Assembly: GCA_934647235.1 (NCBI GenBank)
Contig: CAKUFG010000033.1
Span: 1 to 22,720, forward strand
DNA: 22,720 nucleotides
Origin: an uncultured Clostridia bacterium
GTDB taxonomy: Bacteria > Bacillota > Clostridia > Christensenellales > Aristaeellaceae
Direction of reading: 5' to 3'
Shown: piece by piece, positions 1 to 6,203 of the stretch
Position numbering within the stretch: the first letter of the stretch is position 1
Layout: the number at the start of each line of letters is the position of its first letter
Program-made: the position numbers and the translations under genes
The notes under the pieces: generated by a model
Databases searched by the model: none
The model's input: only the letters and a program-made list of their open reading frames with translations
Told to the model about the DNA's origin: nothing

Positions 1-287
1 ATTCACGCCCCTACGCGAGGGGCGACATATCCCGCTGATTATGATATACACGGGCATGATATTTCAATTCGCGCCCCTACGCGAGGGGCGACCGTCCAGT
101 TCGGCCTTGACGGTAGCCAGATCCTATTTCAATTCACGCCCCTACGCGAGGGGCGACGCGCACTTTTTCGCCGCCCGCATCTGTATAACAATTTCAATTC
201 ACGCCCCTACGCGAGGGGCGACCCGGATGGACGGCGGAAACGCACGATTAACGCTATTTCAATTCACGCCCCTACGCGAGGGGCGAC
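1..287 (-). CRISPR. Type I-C CRISPR array, leader-proximal end
   Basis: Five repeat copies lie at 1-26 (3'-most 26 nt on + strand, cut by the window edge), 61-92, 126-157, 191-222 and 256-287. The unit is 32 nt and the spacers are 34, 33, 33 and 33 nt. Read on the minus strand the repeat starts GTCGCCCC, has a GC stem (CGCCCC with GGGGCG) and ends GTGAATTGAAAT, the classic type I-C repeat form. That orientation matches the cas genes, so the leader is on the right and the newest spacer is 223-255. The copy at 61-92 carries one substitution at base 71, at the stem/handle junction; the other copies agree with each other. The spacers have no identified targets. The array continues beyond base 1. 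Confidence 0.97.
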
Positions 288-491
288 AGCAAAAGATATG
301 CGTTTAAAGCAAATCTTTTGTTCAATCCTCACAAATCATCCCACTCCAGCAGGAGCGTCATGTAATTTACAAGGATCATTTTGGTAACATTTTCACAGAA
401 TCATTGCATGAATTTTAGCATTACATTGCGCGAGTTATCCGGCCAATCATGTATGATTCACATGATTCAAGAAGTGCATTTTCCGTTTCTA
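288..491 (-). promoter_or_regulatory. CRISPR leader with array promoter candidate
   Basis: This is an AT-rich gap between the first repeat and the cas2 stop, in the position expected for a leader. Right next to the first repeat lies a near-perfect 12-bp inverted repeat (290-301 with 309-320, one mismatch, 7-nt loop). A TGCTAAAAT extended -10 motif on the minus strand at 412-420 could start the pre-crRNA; no good -35 is seen. A weaker inverted repeat (AATCATG at 445-451 with CATGATT at 461-467) follows cas2 but has no T-run, so it is not a convincing terminator. No gene is seen here. Confidence 0.6.
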
Positions 492-782
492 CTATAACAT
501 CAGCAACTCTCCCGCTTCAATCCGTGCGGTGCATCCCAGGATGTCAATGCGCTCCTTGTAGCTATTACCAAGGCGATAAAACCGAACGGAATCATGCTCT
601 GTATCAATCGTCGCCGCCAATTGCGCTTTGAGCGCGGCCAACTGTGCGGCATCAAGCAGGACTTCAAACACTGAGTTCTGCACACGTCGTCCATAGCGTT
701 CACAGAGCTTTGCTACACGTCTAAGTCGAGCCGCTCCTGCTTCGGTCGCTGTATTCACATCATAGGCAACGACAACCAGCAT
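492..782 (-). CDS. cas2: CRISPR-associated endonuclease Cas2
   Basis: A 96-residue Cas2 that dimerises and forms the centre of the Cas1-Cas2 integrase, which inserts new spacers at the leader end of the array. The N-terminus MLVVVAYDVNT is the Cas2 first beta strand with the conserved Asp at residue 8, and the ferredoxin-like core continues through RRVQNSVFEVLL. The start at 782 is chosen over an upstream ATG at 836 because GGAGGTGAG sits just before it, the length is then usual for the family, and the upstream start would overlap cas1. It begins 4 bases after the cas1 stop and is the last gene of the operon, facing the leader. Confidence 0.96.
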   Translation of the reverse strand: MLVVVAYDVNTATEAGAARLRRVAKLCERYGRRVQNSVFEVLLDAAQLAALKAQLAATIDTEHDSVRFYRLGNSYKERIDILGCTARIEAGELLML

Positions 783-786
783 TCTC

Positions 787-1809
787 TCACCTCCACACAA
801 ATGGCGGATAGCAGTCAAGATCCCCGCGCAAAACACGTGCCAGCATCATTGCCTGTGCGTAAGCAATCAGTCCTACCTGGATCTTATCTCCGAGATACGG
901 ATGCGTGATTTCTTCCTGCTTTCGGTCGTGCCATGCAGCAAGCACCTTTTTGCGTCCGCGCTCATTGAGCATAACGGCCAGTGAATCGTACTCAAAGTCT
1001 TTATCCGTCAGCTGACGCTTATTAAACAGCGACAGCACGAAACGATCGCACAATGGCGCGCGGAACTCCTCCAGCAAGTCCAGCGCCAGCGACGGTCGCC
1101 CCGGTCGAAGCGTATGCAGCCATCCTGCTGCCGGATCCAGGCCCGCCGTTTCAAGCGCCGCTTGAATATCGCGTGTTTGCAGCGTATACACAAACGATAA
1201 CGCCGCGTTGATCTCATTGCGCGGTGGTCGTCTGCTCCGCTCTACAAACCGAAAAGGGCATTGCGGGGAAATCATATCGTCAAAATGCGCAAAGTAGCAT
1301 TTGGCAGCAGCTCCTTCGACGCCGCGCATTTGATCAACACTTTCACATGCCTCCAGCTGTGCCGCATACCGGCTGATAGACTGGCAGGCTTCTCGAAGCT
1401 TTTTTGATGTCGCCGCATCCTGCGTTCTCGCCGCCCGCATCAATACATTTTTCTCATTGAGCAGCTTTCCAACAAGAAGATTCTGAACGAACTTCATCTG
1501 GAAATCAACATCATCCAGCGCTTGGTATTGCCTTTTTCTAAGCAGCACGTTGCCGCTGACCGGCCCGCAAATACGGCTGTAAAAGCGTCCTTTTGACGAT
1601 AAGAACGTCAATGTAATGCCATGCTCAGCGCAAAACCCAATCAGCGGTGTGGAAACTGTCATCTCTCCGAAGCAGACAATTCCATCCAGCATCACAGCCG
1701 GTACGCTGGCTTTCTCTTCGCCGCCGATTTTCACGCAGATATTCTCGTTGCGGCAGAAAAGGTAGCTTTCCGGCGTTGTCACATAGAGGGTCTCCAGCAG
1801 TTTTTTCAT
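787..1809 (-). CDS. cas1: Type I-C CRISPR integrase Cas1
   Basis: A 340-residue Cas1, the catalytic subunit of spacer integration. The metal-binding residues are visible: Glu165 in GVEGAAAKCYF, His232 in WLHTLRPGRPSLALDLLEEFR, and Asp244 in the same segment. The N-terminal beta domain and alpha-helical C-terminal domain are of normal length for type I-C (about 340 residues). Its ATG overlaps the cas4 stop in an ATGA arrangement, so translation is probably coupled. cas2 follows after 4 bases. With Cas4 and Cas2 it forms the adaptation module. No missing residues or frameshifts are seen. Confidence 0.97.
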   Translation of the reverse strand: MKKLLETLYVTTPESYLFCRNENICVKIGGEEKASVPAVMLDGIVCFGEMTVSTPLIGFCAEHGITLTFLSSKGRFYSRICGPVSGNVLLRKRQYQALDDVDFQMKFVQNLLVGKLLNEKNVLMRAARTQDAATSKKLREACQSISRYAAQLEACESVDQMRGVEGAAAKCYFAHFDDMISPQCPFRFVERSRRPPRNEINAALSFVYTLQTRDIQAALETAGLDPAAGWLHTLRPGRPSLALDLLEEFRAPLCDRFVLSLFNKRQLTDKDFEYDSLAVMLNERGRKKVLAAWHDRKQEEITHPYLGDKIQVGLIAYAQAMMLARVLRGDLDCYPPFVWR

Positions 1810-2474
1810 TCGGTTTCTTCCAGCCTCTCTGCTTCAAGCAGAAGCGCCTTGCAGTAATTCTTTGCGGATGCTTTCACCTTTGGCATGCAGTACTCCTGCA
1901 TTGAGCAGCGTTTGCATTTGGGGCCATAGACTGCCGGCGGAATTCGCATTTCATGGCGAACCTTCCAGAGCTTCTGCACAGTTTGGCGCACTTGTTCTCG
2001 CAGCACTTCATCAAACCCCACCTCCACCCTGCGATGCGCAGTAATGAAAAACAAGGCGCCTGTCGGAATGATCGTGTGATACATTTCCTCTAAGCACATC
2101 GCCTGCGCACAAAGCTGAATCTTGTATTCCGATTCATCGCGAAGCTTTCCATGCTTATACTCCACAGGCAGCAGCCGCACCGGAAAATCCACCGCCGGAA
2201 TCATGCAGCCAGCTTCATCCCGGATCGCTTCAATACAGTCGCATTTTCCGCTGATTTGCAGTTTGTCCGAAAAGACGCTGTTCTCGTAAAGCTTTACAAA
2301 ATCGCCGCGGCGCTCCACGCGCTGTGTATGAACCCGCTCATGCTCTGCGCGGCCTTTCGCCGTCTCGACGTTTTCCACCCACACACGCTCGTTCAGCAGC
2401 AGGGCGGCGCGTCGCAGGCAGTAATCCGCCTGCGACAGCCACGATAACGGAAGATACTCCTGCTCGTCATCCAC
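1806..2474 (-). CDS. cas4: CRISPR-associated exonuclease Cas4
   Basis: A RecB-like Fe-S nuclease that trims prespacers and helps choose PAM-flanked ones with Cas1-Cas2. The visible signatures are a lone N-terminal Cys (QADYCLRR), a His in GRAEHERVH, GKCDCIEA carrying the catalytic Asp, PVEYKHGK carrying the Glu-x-Lys pair, and a C-terminal cluster CKRCSMQEYC that completes the four-Cys iron-sulphur site. I chose the GTG start at 2474, giving 222 residues. It overlaps the cas7 stop by only 8 bases and begins just before the conserved EYLPLS segment. ATGs at 2507 and 2525 are in frame but would overlap cas7 by 41-59 bases; the start is the only uncertain point. Confidence 0.95.
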   Translation of the reverse strand: MDDEQEYLPLSWLSQADYCLRRAALLLNERVWVENVETAKGRAEHERVHTQRVERRGDFVKLYENSVFSDKLQISGKCDCIEAIRDEAGCMIPAVDFPVRLLPVEYKHGKLRDESEYKIQLCAQAMCLEEMYHTIIPTGALFFITAHRRVEVGFDEVLREQVRQTVQKLWKVRHEMRIPPAVYGPKCKRCSMQEYCMPKVKASAKNYCKALLLEAERLEETE

Positions 2475-3453
2475 GGGCAAGCCAGCTTTCTCCCTGCGGC
2501 AGCTCATCCCAGACAATCTCCCCATAAGGATTGCTCAGGAAGCCCATCCGCACCCCAGCAGGCACGCGATCCAGGGCTGCCTTTGCTTCATAGTCACGGT
2601 AATTGCGGGGACACTCCGTCTTTTTCTGCACCGTCACCAGTTCAAAGAGCTTATGCGCCGGCGCGCATCCCAATTTGGCTTGGCGTGCACGCTGCTCAGG
2701 ATCCGTATCCGTACCTTCATGCCTGAAGATGATAAGGGGAGAAACAACCTCCATTTCTCCCTTGCTGGCCGAGCGGTCATGCTCATACATATTGAGAATC
2801 GCCTCAAACAGCGCCTTCATATCCGCTTCATCAAATCCCGTTTCTGCCGCAAGGTTCGCGCTGATAAAGCCGCGCACCTCATACAGTCCAAAGGGAATAA
2901 TCTGCTTGCGTCCCATCGTGCGCAGCTTGTCCTCCGGCGCTTCCTGTTCCGCTTTTTCGTATTCGTCATAGGATTTATCGTTTCCGCCTAGTGTCGCTGC
3001 CATGCGCGTGATGGATATATCCAGCGGCAGCACAGAATCCAGACTTTTGCCAAAGGCAATCTGAACAGGGCCGCGGACCTGCCCCGCATTAGGCCCCGTG
3101 GACATCACTGCGCCAAAGGTACGCACATCATAGAAGAGCTCGCATGCCTTCTTGCGCGCCGCATAAACCGGGTTCTTTCCTTTTGCGCCCTCGATGTTCG
3201 CTTCTCGCCTCGCCAGCGCAATCTGCTTATTCAGATTCACAGCCTTCTGTACAAAGATTCCCATACCCGGTACGCCCGGATAAGCAAGCTCAATGTAGTT
3301 GCGAATGCGGCGTTTCGTTGCAACGTCGGTGATAAATCCCTGCATGGTCTGCGGATCAATTCGCGGCATGTTACCCATATCCGGATCACCGTTGGGGTTG
3401 GCATTGGTGCAAGCAACATAGTACATAAATTCATAACGGTTCTTCAGTGCCAT
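2467..3453 (-). CDS. cas7: Type I-C Cascade backbone subunit Cas7 (Csd2)
   Basis: The 328-residue RNA-binding subunit that polymerises along the crRNA spacer to form the Cascade filament. The N-terminus YEFMYYVACTNANPNGDP followed by DMGNMPRIDPQTMQG and TDVATKRRIRNYI is the diagnostic Csd2 signature of the RRM-like core. The C-terminus (PAHKLFELVTVQKK, then PRNYRDYEAKAALDRVPAGV) also fits. The start at 3453 is supported by a GAGGAGGAA Shine-Dalgarno lying across the cas8c stop. It is 4 bases downstream of cas8c and overlaps cas4. Length is at the upper end for the family. Confidence 0.97.
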   Translation of the reverse strand: MALKNRYEFMYYVACTNANPNGDPDMGNMPRIDPQTMQGFITDVATKRRIRNYIELAYPGVPGMGIFVQKAVNLNKQIALARREANIEGAKGKNPVYAARKKACELFYDVRTFGAVMSTGPNAGQVRGPVQIAFGKSLDSVLPLDISITRMAATLGGNDKSYDEYEKAEQEAPEDKLRTMGRKQIIPFGLYEVRGFISANLAAETGFDEADMKALFEAILNMYEHDRSASKGEMEVVSPLIIFRHEGTDTDPEQRARQAKLGCAPAHKLFELVTVQKKTECPRNYRDYEAKAALDRVPAGVRMGFLSNPYGEIVWDELPQGESWLARG

Positions 3454-3457
3454 CTTC

Positions 3458-3862
3458 TTATTCCTCCTCGTCCGTTTCTTCCGCTTGCTGCTTTTCTTTC
3501 TTCAATCTTCGCAGTTCATTCAGCCTGCTGTTCAATTCCGCTGTCATTTGACGATAACCCAGCGCAAAATAGGCCTGCTGCTCCAAGTTCAGCGTGGTTG
3601 GAATTTCTGCAATATCGCAAGTCACTGCATCCAGCATTTCCTGATACAGCTTCATATAGTCGCCCTTGATTTTATCCTGATGCGGTACTGAATGGATCGA
3701 CAATTGTCCCAGCACCAGCGCCGGCATCTGACAGGCAGATGCATAGTAGCGCTGTACAATGCCTGCCTGAACATCTCTCATTGCAAATTGCTGCATACTT
3801 GCATACACGGCGACCCACGCGCCGCAACGGTAGGCAGCATTTGTATTTTCCGCCTGATACAT
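3458..3862 (-). CDS. cas11c: Putative internal translation product Cas11c
   Basis: In studied type I-C systems the small subunit Cas11c is made from an internal start inside cas8c and covers the C-terminal helical domain. Here an in-frame ATG at 3862 begins MYQAENTNAAYRCG, immediately before the conserved helical segment, and would give 134 residues in the cas8c frame. Purine-rich stretches AAAGGAAGG (3884-3876) and AGAGG (3869-3865) precede it. The first is 13 bases away and the second only 2, so neither spacing is ideal, and a GTG at 3874 is an alternative start. The role is a known family trait; this exact start is my inference. Confidence 0.45.
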   Translation of the reverse strand: MYQAENTNAAYRCGAWVAVYASMQQFAMRDVQAGIVQRYYASACQMPALVLGQLSIHSVPHQDKIKGDYMKLYQEMLDAVTCDIAEIPTTLNLEQQAYFALGYRQMTAELNSRLNELRRLKKEKQQAEETDEEE

Positions 3863-5365
3863 AGCCTCTATCACGCCTTCCTTTCGATTGTTTTTCCGAA
3901 TCAGCCATACTTTGAGCCACTGGCAGCACATTGTATCGGGCACCGGCACATGCTTATCTTCCTCGCTGGCACTGGCCATCTGATTGCGAATGTATCGCAG
4001 TGCACGAACTGCCACAGAGTCCGGCAATATACTATCCGTTAAGATTGCATGCAGCACCGACGACGTAATTCCGGAAAGCTCCTTGTCCATTCGTTTGAAA
4101 ACGTCCTTCTCATTCTTGCGCATCGGCATCAAACGAATCATCATCGCCTTCAGCGAATTGATCTTTGCAAGCCCGGTTCCGCCGAGATTGACCATTTTCA
4201 AATCATTGCGCCAATGCTGAATGCTCTTCTCCAGTTCGCTGTAGTTTCCGTGGTCGTAGCTGCGAACCATTACCCGTCCTGTAACGCCGGAAAGCAGCAA
4301 AATATAATACTGCGCACTGGCTGGAATCGCCGTTGTCGCCGCTCCGCTCTCAATGCTCTCGATGCGCTTGGCAGGAAGCAAGCGCTCAGCATCAGGATCC
4401 AACGGCGCTTCTAACGCTTCATCGATTTCTTCATCGTCATATTCATCAACATATTCGTCATTATCTTCCGCCTGCTGTTCTGCTTCCAGTCCTCCGGAAT
4501 CGCCGTCCAGCGCCTGCTTCATCGGGTCGCATTCTGCAGGAACATAGCAGTCAAACCAATGGACAAAGCGCATTCCAGCCAGCGTCGGGGAGAGCGTTTC
4601 GCTCGACATAAGATGGTCAAGCGCCGCCTTCACAGCATCAATTGCTTCGGCAGAAACAGGCGCATTCGCCGATTGCTTTAGCCCATACGAGCAAAAGGCC
4701 GTTTTATCAAAACAAAACAGTGCATCGCCGCTCCCATGTCCGCCGACCGACAAGAGTCCCTTTATCGGCGGCAGCGTAGCAACAGGTAACGTTCTTTCGC
4801 CTGTAATCAGGCACAGGCTTTCTGCCGCACCATGCTGGGCAAACTGCTGACGAAACTCCCGCCACCATTCTTGTACCTCCGGCAGCTCAACAATGGGCGT
4901 TCCCGCAATTTCAAATGAGACGCGGTCTGACGGCTTTACCTTCAACTGCATCAGTTCCTGCCGTACCTGTTCGCAACGAGCTTCATCCTCCAGCAAGCGT
5001 ACACAAGCTGACAATTCCGGCGCTTTCTGCGCTGCCTGCTGAAGAGAATCAAGGAAGAAACGATGCTTGAGCGTGTTGTCCTTCGGCTTTTTGTTTTTTC
5101 TACTTTCTTCGTTTTGCTCTTTTTCTTCTCTCTGAGCCTCTTTCCAGAAAACAATTTCGTATTTTTCTGCAAGCGCATTACACTTATTTCCATGTGTCAT
5201 GCTGCCGACATCCGGGCAAAAATATTCATCTTCGCCATCCAGCCTTGCGCCAAGATACGTGCCATTCGCGCCGATGCACACCCATGCTTTTACCGTCTTC
5301 TTCACCATGCCGGAAGGCGGCGTCAGCTGGTAACGCATTGCATAATCGTACAGCGGTTTCAGCAT
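3458..5365 (-). CDS. cas8c: Type I-C Cascade large subunit Cas8c (Csd1)
   Basis: The 635-residue large subunit that recognises the PAM and opens target DNA in type I-C Cascade. The N-terminus MLKPLYDYAMRY is the typical Csd1 opening, followed by an early Cys-containing DEYFCPDVGS/HGNKCN region and a charged stretch of Lys/Glu. The C-terminus is helical (NTNAAYRCGAWVAVYASMQQ) and corresponds to the portion also made separately as Cas11c. An unusually acidic low-complexity insert, rich in Glu and Asp, is encoded around 4385-4490 and lengthens the protein. The start at 5365 has an AAGGGGGAT Shine-Dalgarno and overlaps cas5c by 7 bases. Confidence 0.96.
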   Translation of the reverse strand: MLKPLYDYAMRYQLTPPSGMVKKTVKAWVCIGANGTYLGARLDGEDEYFCPDVGSMTHGNKCNALAEKYEIVFWKEAQREEKEQNEESRKNKKPKDNTLKHRFFLDSLQQAAQKAPELSACVRLLEDEARCEQVRQELMQLKVKPSDRVSFEIAGTPIVELPEVQEWWREFRQQFAQHGAAESLCLITGERTLPVATLPPIKGLLSVGGHGSGDALFCFDKTAFCSYGLKQSANAPVSAEAIDAVKAALDHLMSSETLSPTLAGMRFVHWFDCYVPAECDPMKQALDGDSGGLEAEQQAEDNDEYVDEYDDEEIDEALEAPLDPDAERLLPAKRIESIESGAATTAIPASAQYYILLLSGVTGRVMVRSYDHGNYSELEKSIQHWRNDLKMVNLGGTGLAKINSLKAMMIRLMPMRKNEKDVFKRMDKELSGITSSVLHAILTDSILPDSVAVRALRYIRNQMASASEEDKHVPVPDTMCCQWLKVWLIRKNNRKEGVIEAMYQAENTNAAYRCGAWVAVYASMQQFAMRDVQAGIVQRYYASACQMPALVLGQLSIHSVPHQDKIKGDYMKLYQEMLDAVTCDIAEIPTTLNLEQQAYFALGYRQMTAELNSRLNELRRLKKEKQQAEETDEEE

Positions 5366-6015
5366 ATGCCATCCCCCTTCAGGACCTCCGGACTGTCATA
5401 GGGCGGCACTTCGATGACGCCTTGCTTCATCACCGCATGATACAGGGACAGCTTCGTCCGCGTTTTCTTGCGAACCTCCGCATCATGCAGATCAAAAATG
5501 TCATACACCATCAAGCCAAAATCCATATCTTGCTGAATCGGCTTTTCGTTCGGGTCACTCTCAGAAAAATATGCAACGCATTCCCTCAGTCCAAGCGCCG
5601 GCTGGCAAAAGCACTTGCCGCCCTTAATCCGCCGCTCGGCTTGCGCATACAGCTGCGCCACCGTACCCTGGAAATCCGAGCGCGGTACGATTTTTGCTGT
5701 AATACGGTATCGAACGTCATACAGAAAGACCGTTTGCCGCTGCGTTCGCTCGTCATTATCACTTGTGTCAATCGGTTTCATGTTGTTCCCCAATGTGTCC
5801 TTCACTTCATTTCGCTTGACACTGATATAACGGATAGGCTTCAATACCTCAATTTTCGTGACCATCCAGAAGAATTCTTTGGGTTTATTATAGATGCTTG
5901 ACAATATACCCCGCGCCGCTGATGGCGTTGGGCACGCTTGTGACAGTCTTTCTACCTTCGTGGCAGGCGAAGTAAAGCACGCAAAATCTCCCCAAACCGT
6001 CACTGAAATCTCCAT
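5359..6015 (-). CDS. cas5c: Type I-C Cas5c, expected pre-crRNA endonuclease
   Basis: A 218-residue Cas5 of the I-C type, which caps the crRNA 5' handle. Because type I-C lacks cas6 it also normally cleaves the repeat. The opening VTVWGDFACFTSPATKVER and TPSAARGILSSIYNKP are the family's RRM core, with Tyr42 at the place of the catalytic Tyr46 of the Bacillus halodurans enzyme. The segment QLYAQAERRIKGGKCFCQPALGLREC aligns with its KHY...GG region, but the Lys-His pair is Gln121-Leu122 here. A GGAGGTGATG Shine-Dalgarno supports the start. It is first in its operon, and its end overlaps cas8c by 7 bases. Confidence 0.95.
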   Translation of the reverse strand: MEISVTVWGDFACFTSPATKVERLSQACPTPSAARGILSSIYNKPKEFFWMVTKIEVLKPIRYISVKRNEVKDTLGNNMKPIDTSDNDERTQRQTVFLYDVRYRITAKIVPRSDFQGTVAQLYAQAERRIKGGKCFCQPALGLRECVAYFSESDPNEKPIQQDMDFGLMVYDIFDLHDAEVRKKTRTKLSLYHAVMKQGVIEVPPYDSPEVLKGDGIC

Positions 6016-6040
6016 GGTTCTTCATCACCTCCATGTTCTT

Positions 6041-6063
6041 CTCTCTGCCAAGCCGGCAGAGAG
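6041..6063 (-). promoter_or_regulatory. Perfect hairpin in the cas5c 5' untranslated region
   Basis: CTCTCTGCC (6041-6049) pairs perfectly over 9 bp with GGCAGAGAG (6055-6063) around a 5-nt loop. It lies between the guide-like segment and the cas5c Shine-Dalgarno. No T-run follows on either strand, so it is not an intrinsic terminator. It could mark the 3' boundary of the putative regulatory RNA or affect cas5c translation. Confidence 0.5.
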
Positions 6064-6125
6064 AACGGCATTATACTTACACTATTTCAACTCTCGTCTT
6101 GGTGCTTAACTTTATGTTAAACCAA
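6064..6125 (-). ncRNA. Candidate creR-like RNA guiding Cascade to the cas promoter
   Basis: Read on the minus strand, three parts follow each other. First is a hairpin with arms TTGGT-TTAAC (6125-6116) and GTTAA-GC-ACCAA (6110-6099), with a 2-nt bulge. Second is CGAGAGTTGAAAT (6096-6084), matching the last 13 nt of the CRISPR repeat (CGTGAATTGAAAT) at 11 positions. Third is a 20-nt guide-like stretch ending at the hairpin of 6041-6063. Guide positions 1-5 and 8-14 (AGTGT, GTATAAT) match 6144-6157 on the plus strand, which is the cas5c -10 region; positions 6 and 7 differ. Cas-regulating creR RNAs of this design are known from other type I systems. That this one works is inference. Confidence 0.5.
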
Positions 6126-6149
6126 TCATCAAGCTGTACTGTCAGTGTT

Positions 6150-6178
6150 GGTATAATTATAAAGGGCTGAATTGTCAA
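6150..6178 (-). promoter_or_regulatory. Promoter of the cas5c-cas2 operon
   Basis: On the minus strand a perfect -35 TTGACA (6178-6173) is followed after 17 nt by TATACC (6155-6150) as -10. Transcription would start near 6143 and give a leader of about 130 nt before cas5c. The -10 lies inside the stretch matched by the guide-like element at 6064-6083. Confidence 0.7.
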
Positions 6179-6203
6179 TAGCTAATTGGATATACAAGGA
6201 TTT

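Noticed and set aside
158..190. Spacer with a 14-base identity (TCGCCGCCCGCATC) to cas1 at 1428-1441, suggesting self-targeting
   Set aside because: The match is internal, GC-rich, and does not extend to the PAM-proximal seed; the remainder of the spacer does not match.
445..467. Inverted repeat after cas2 as operon terminator
   Set aside because: The stem is AT-rich with a 9-base loop and no following T-run; it may be incidental.
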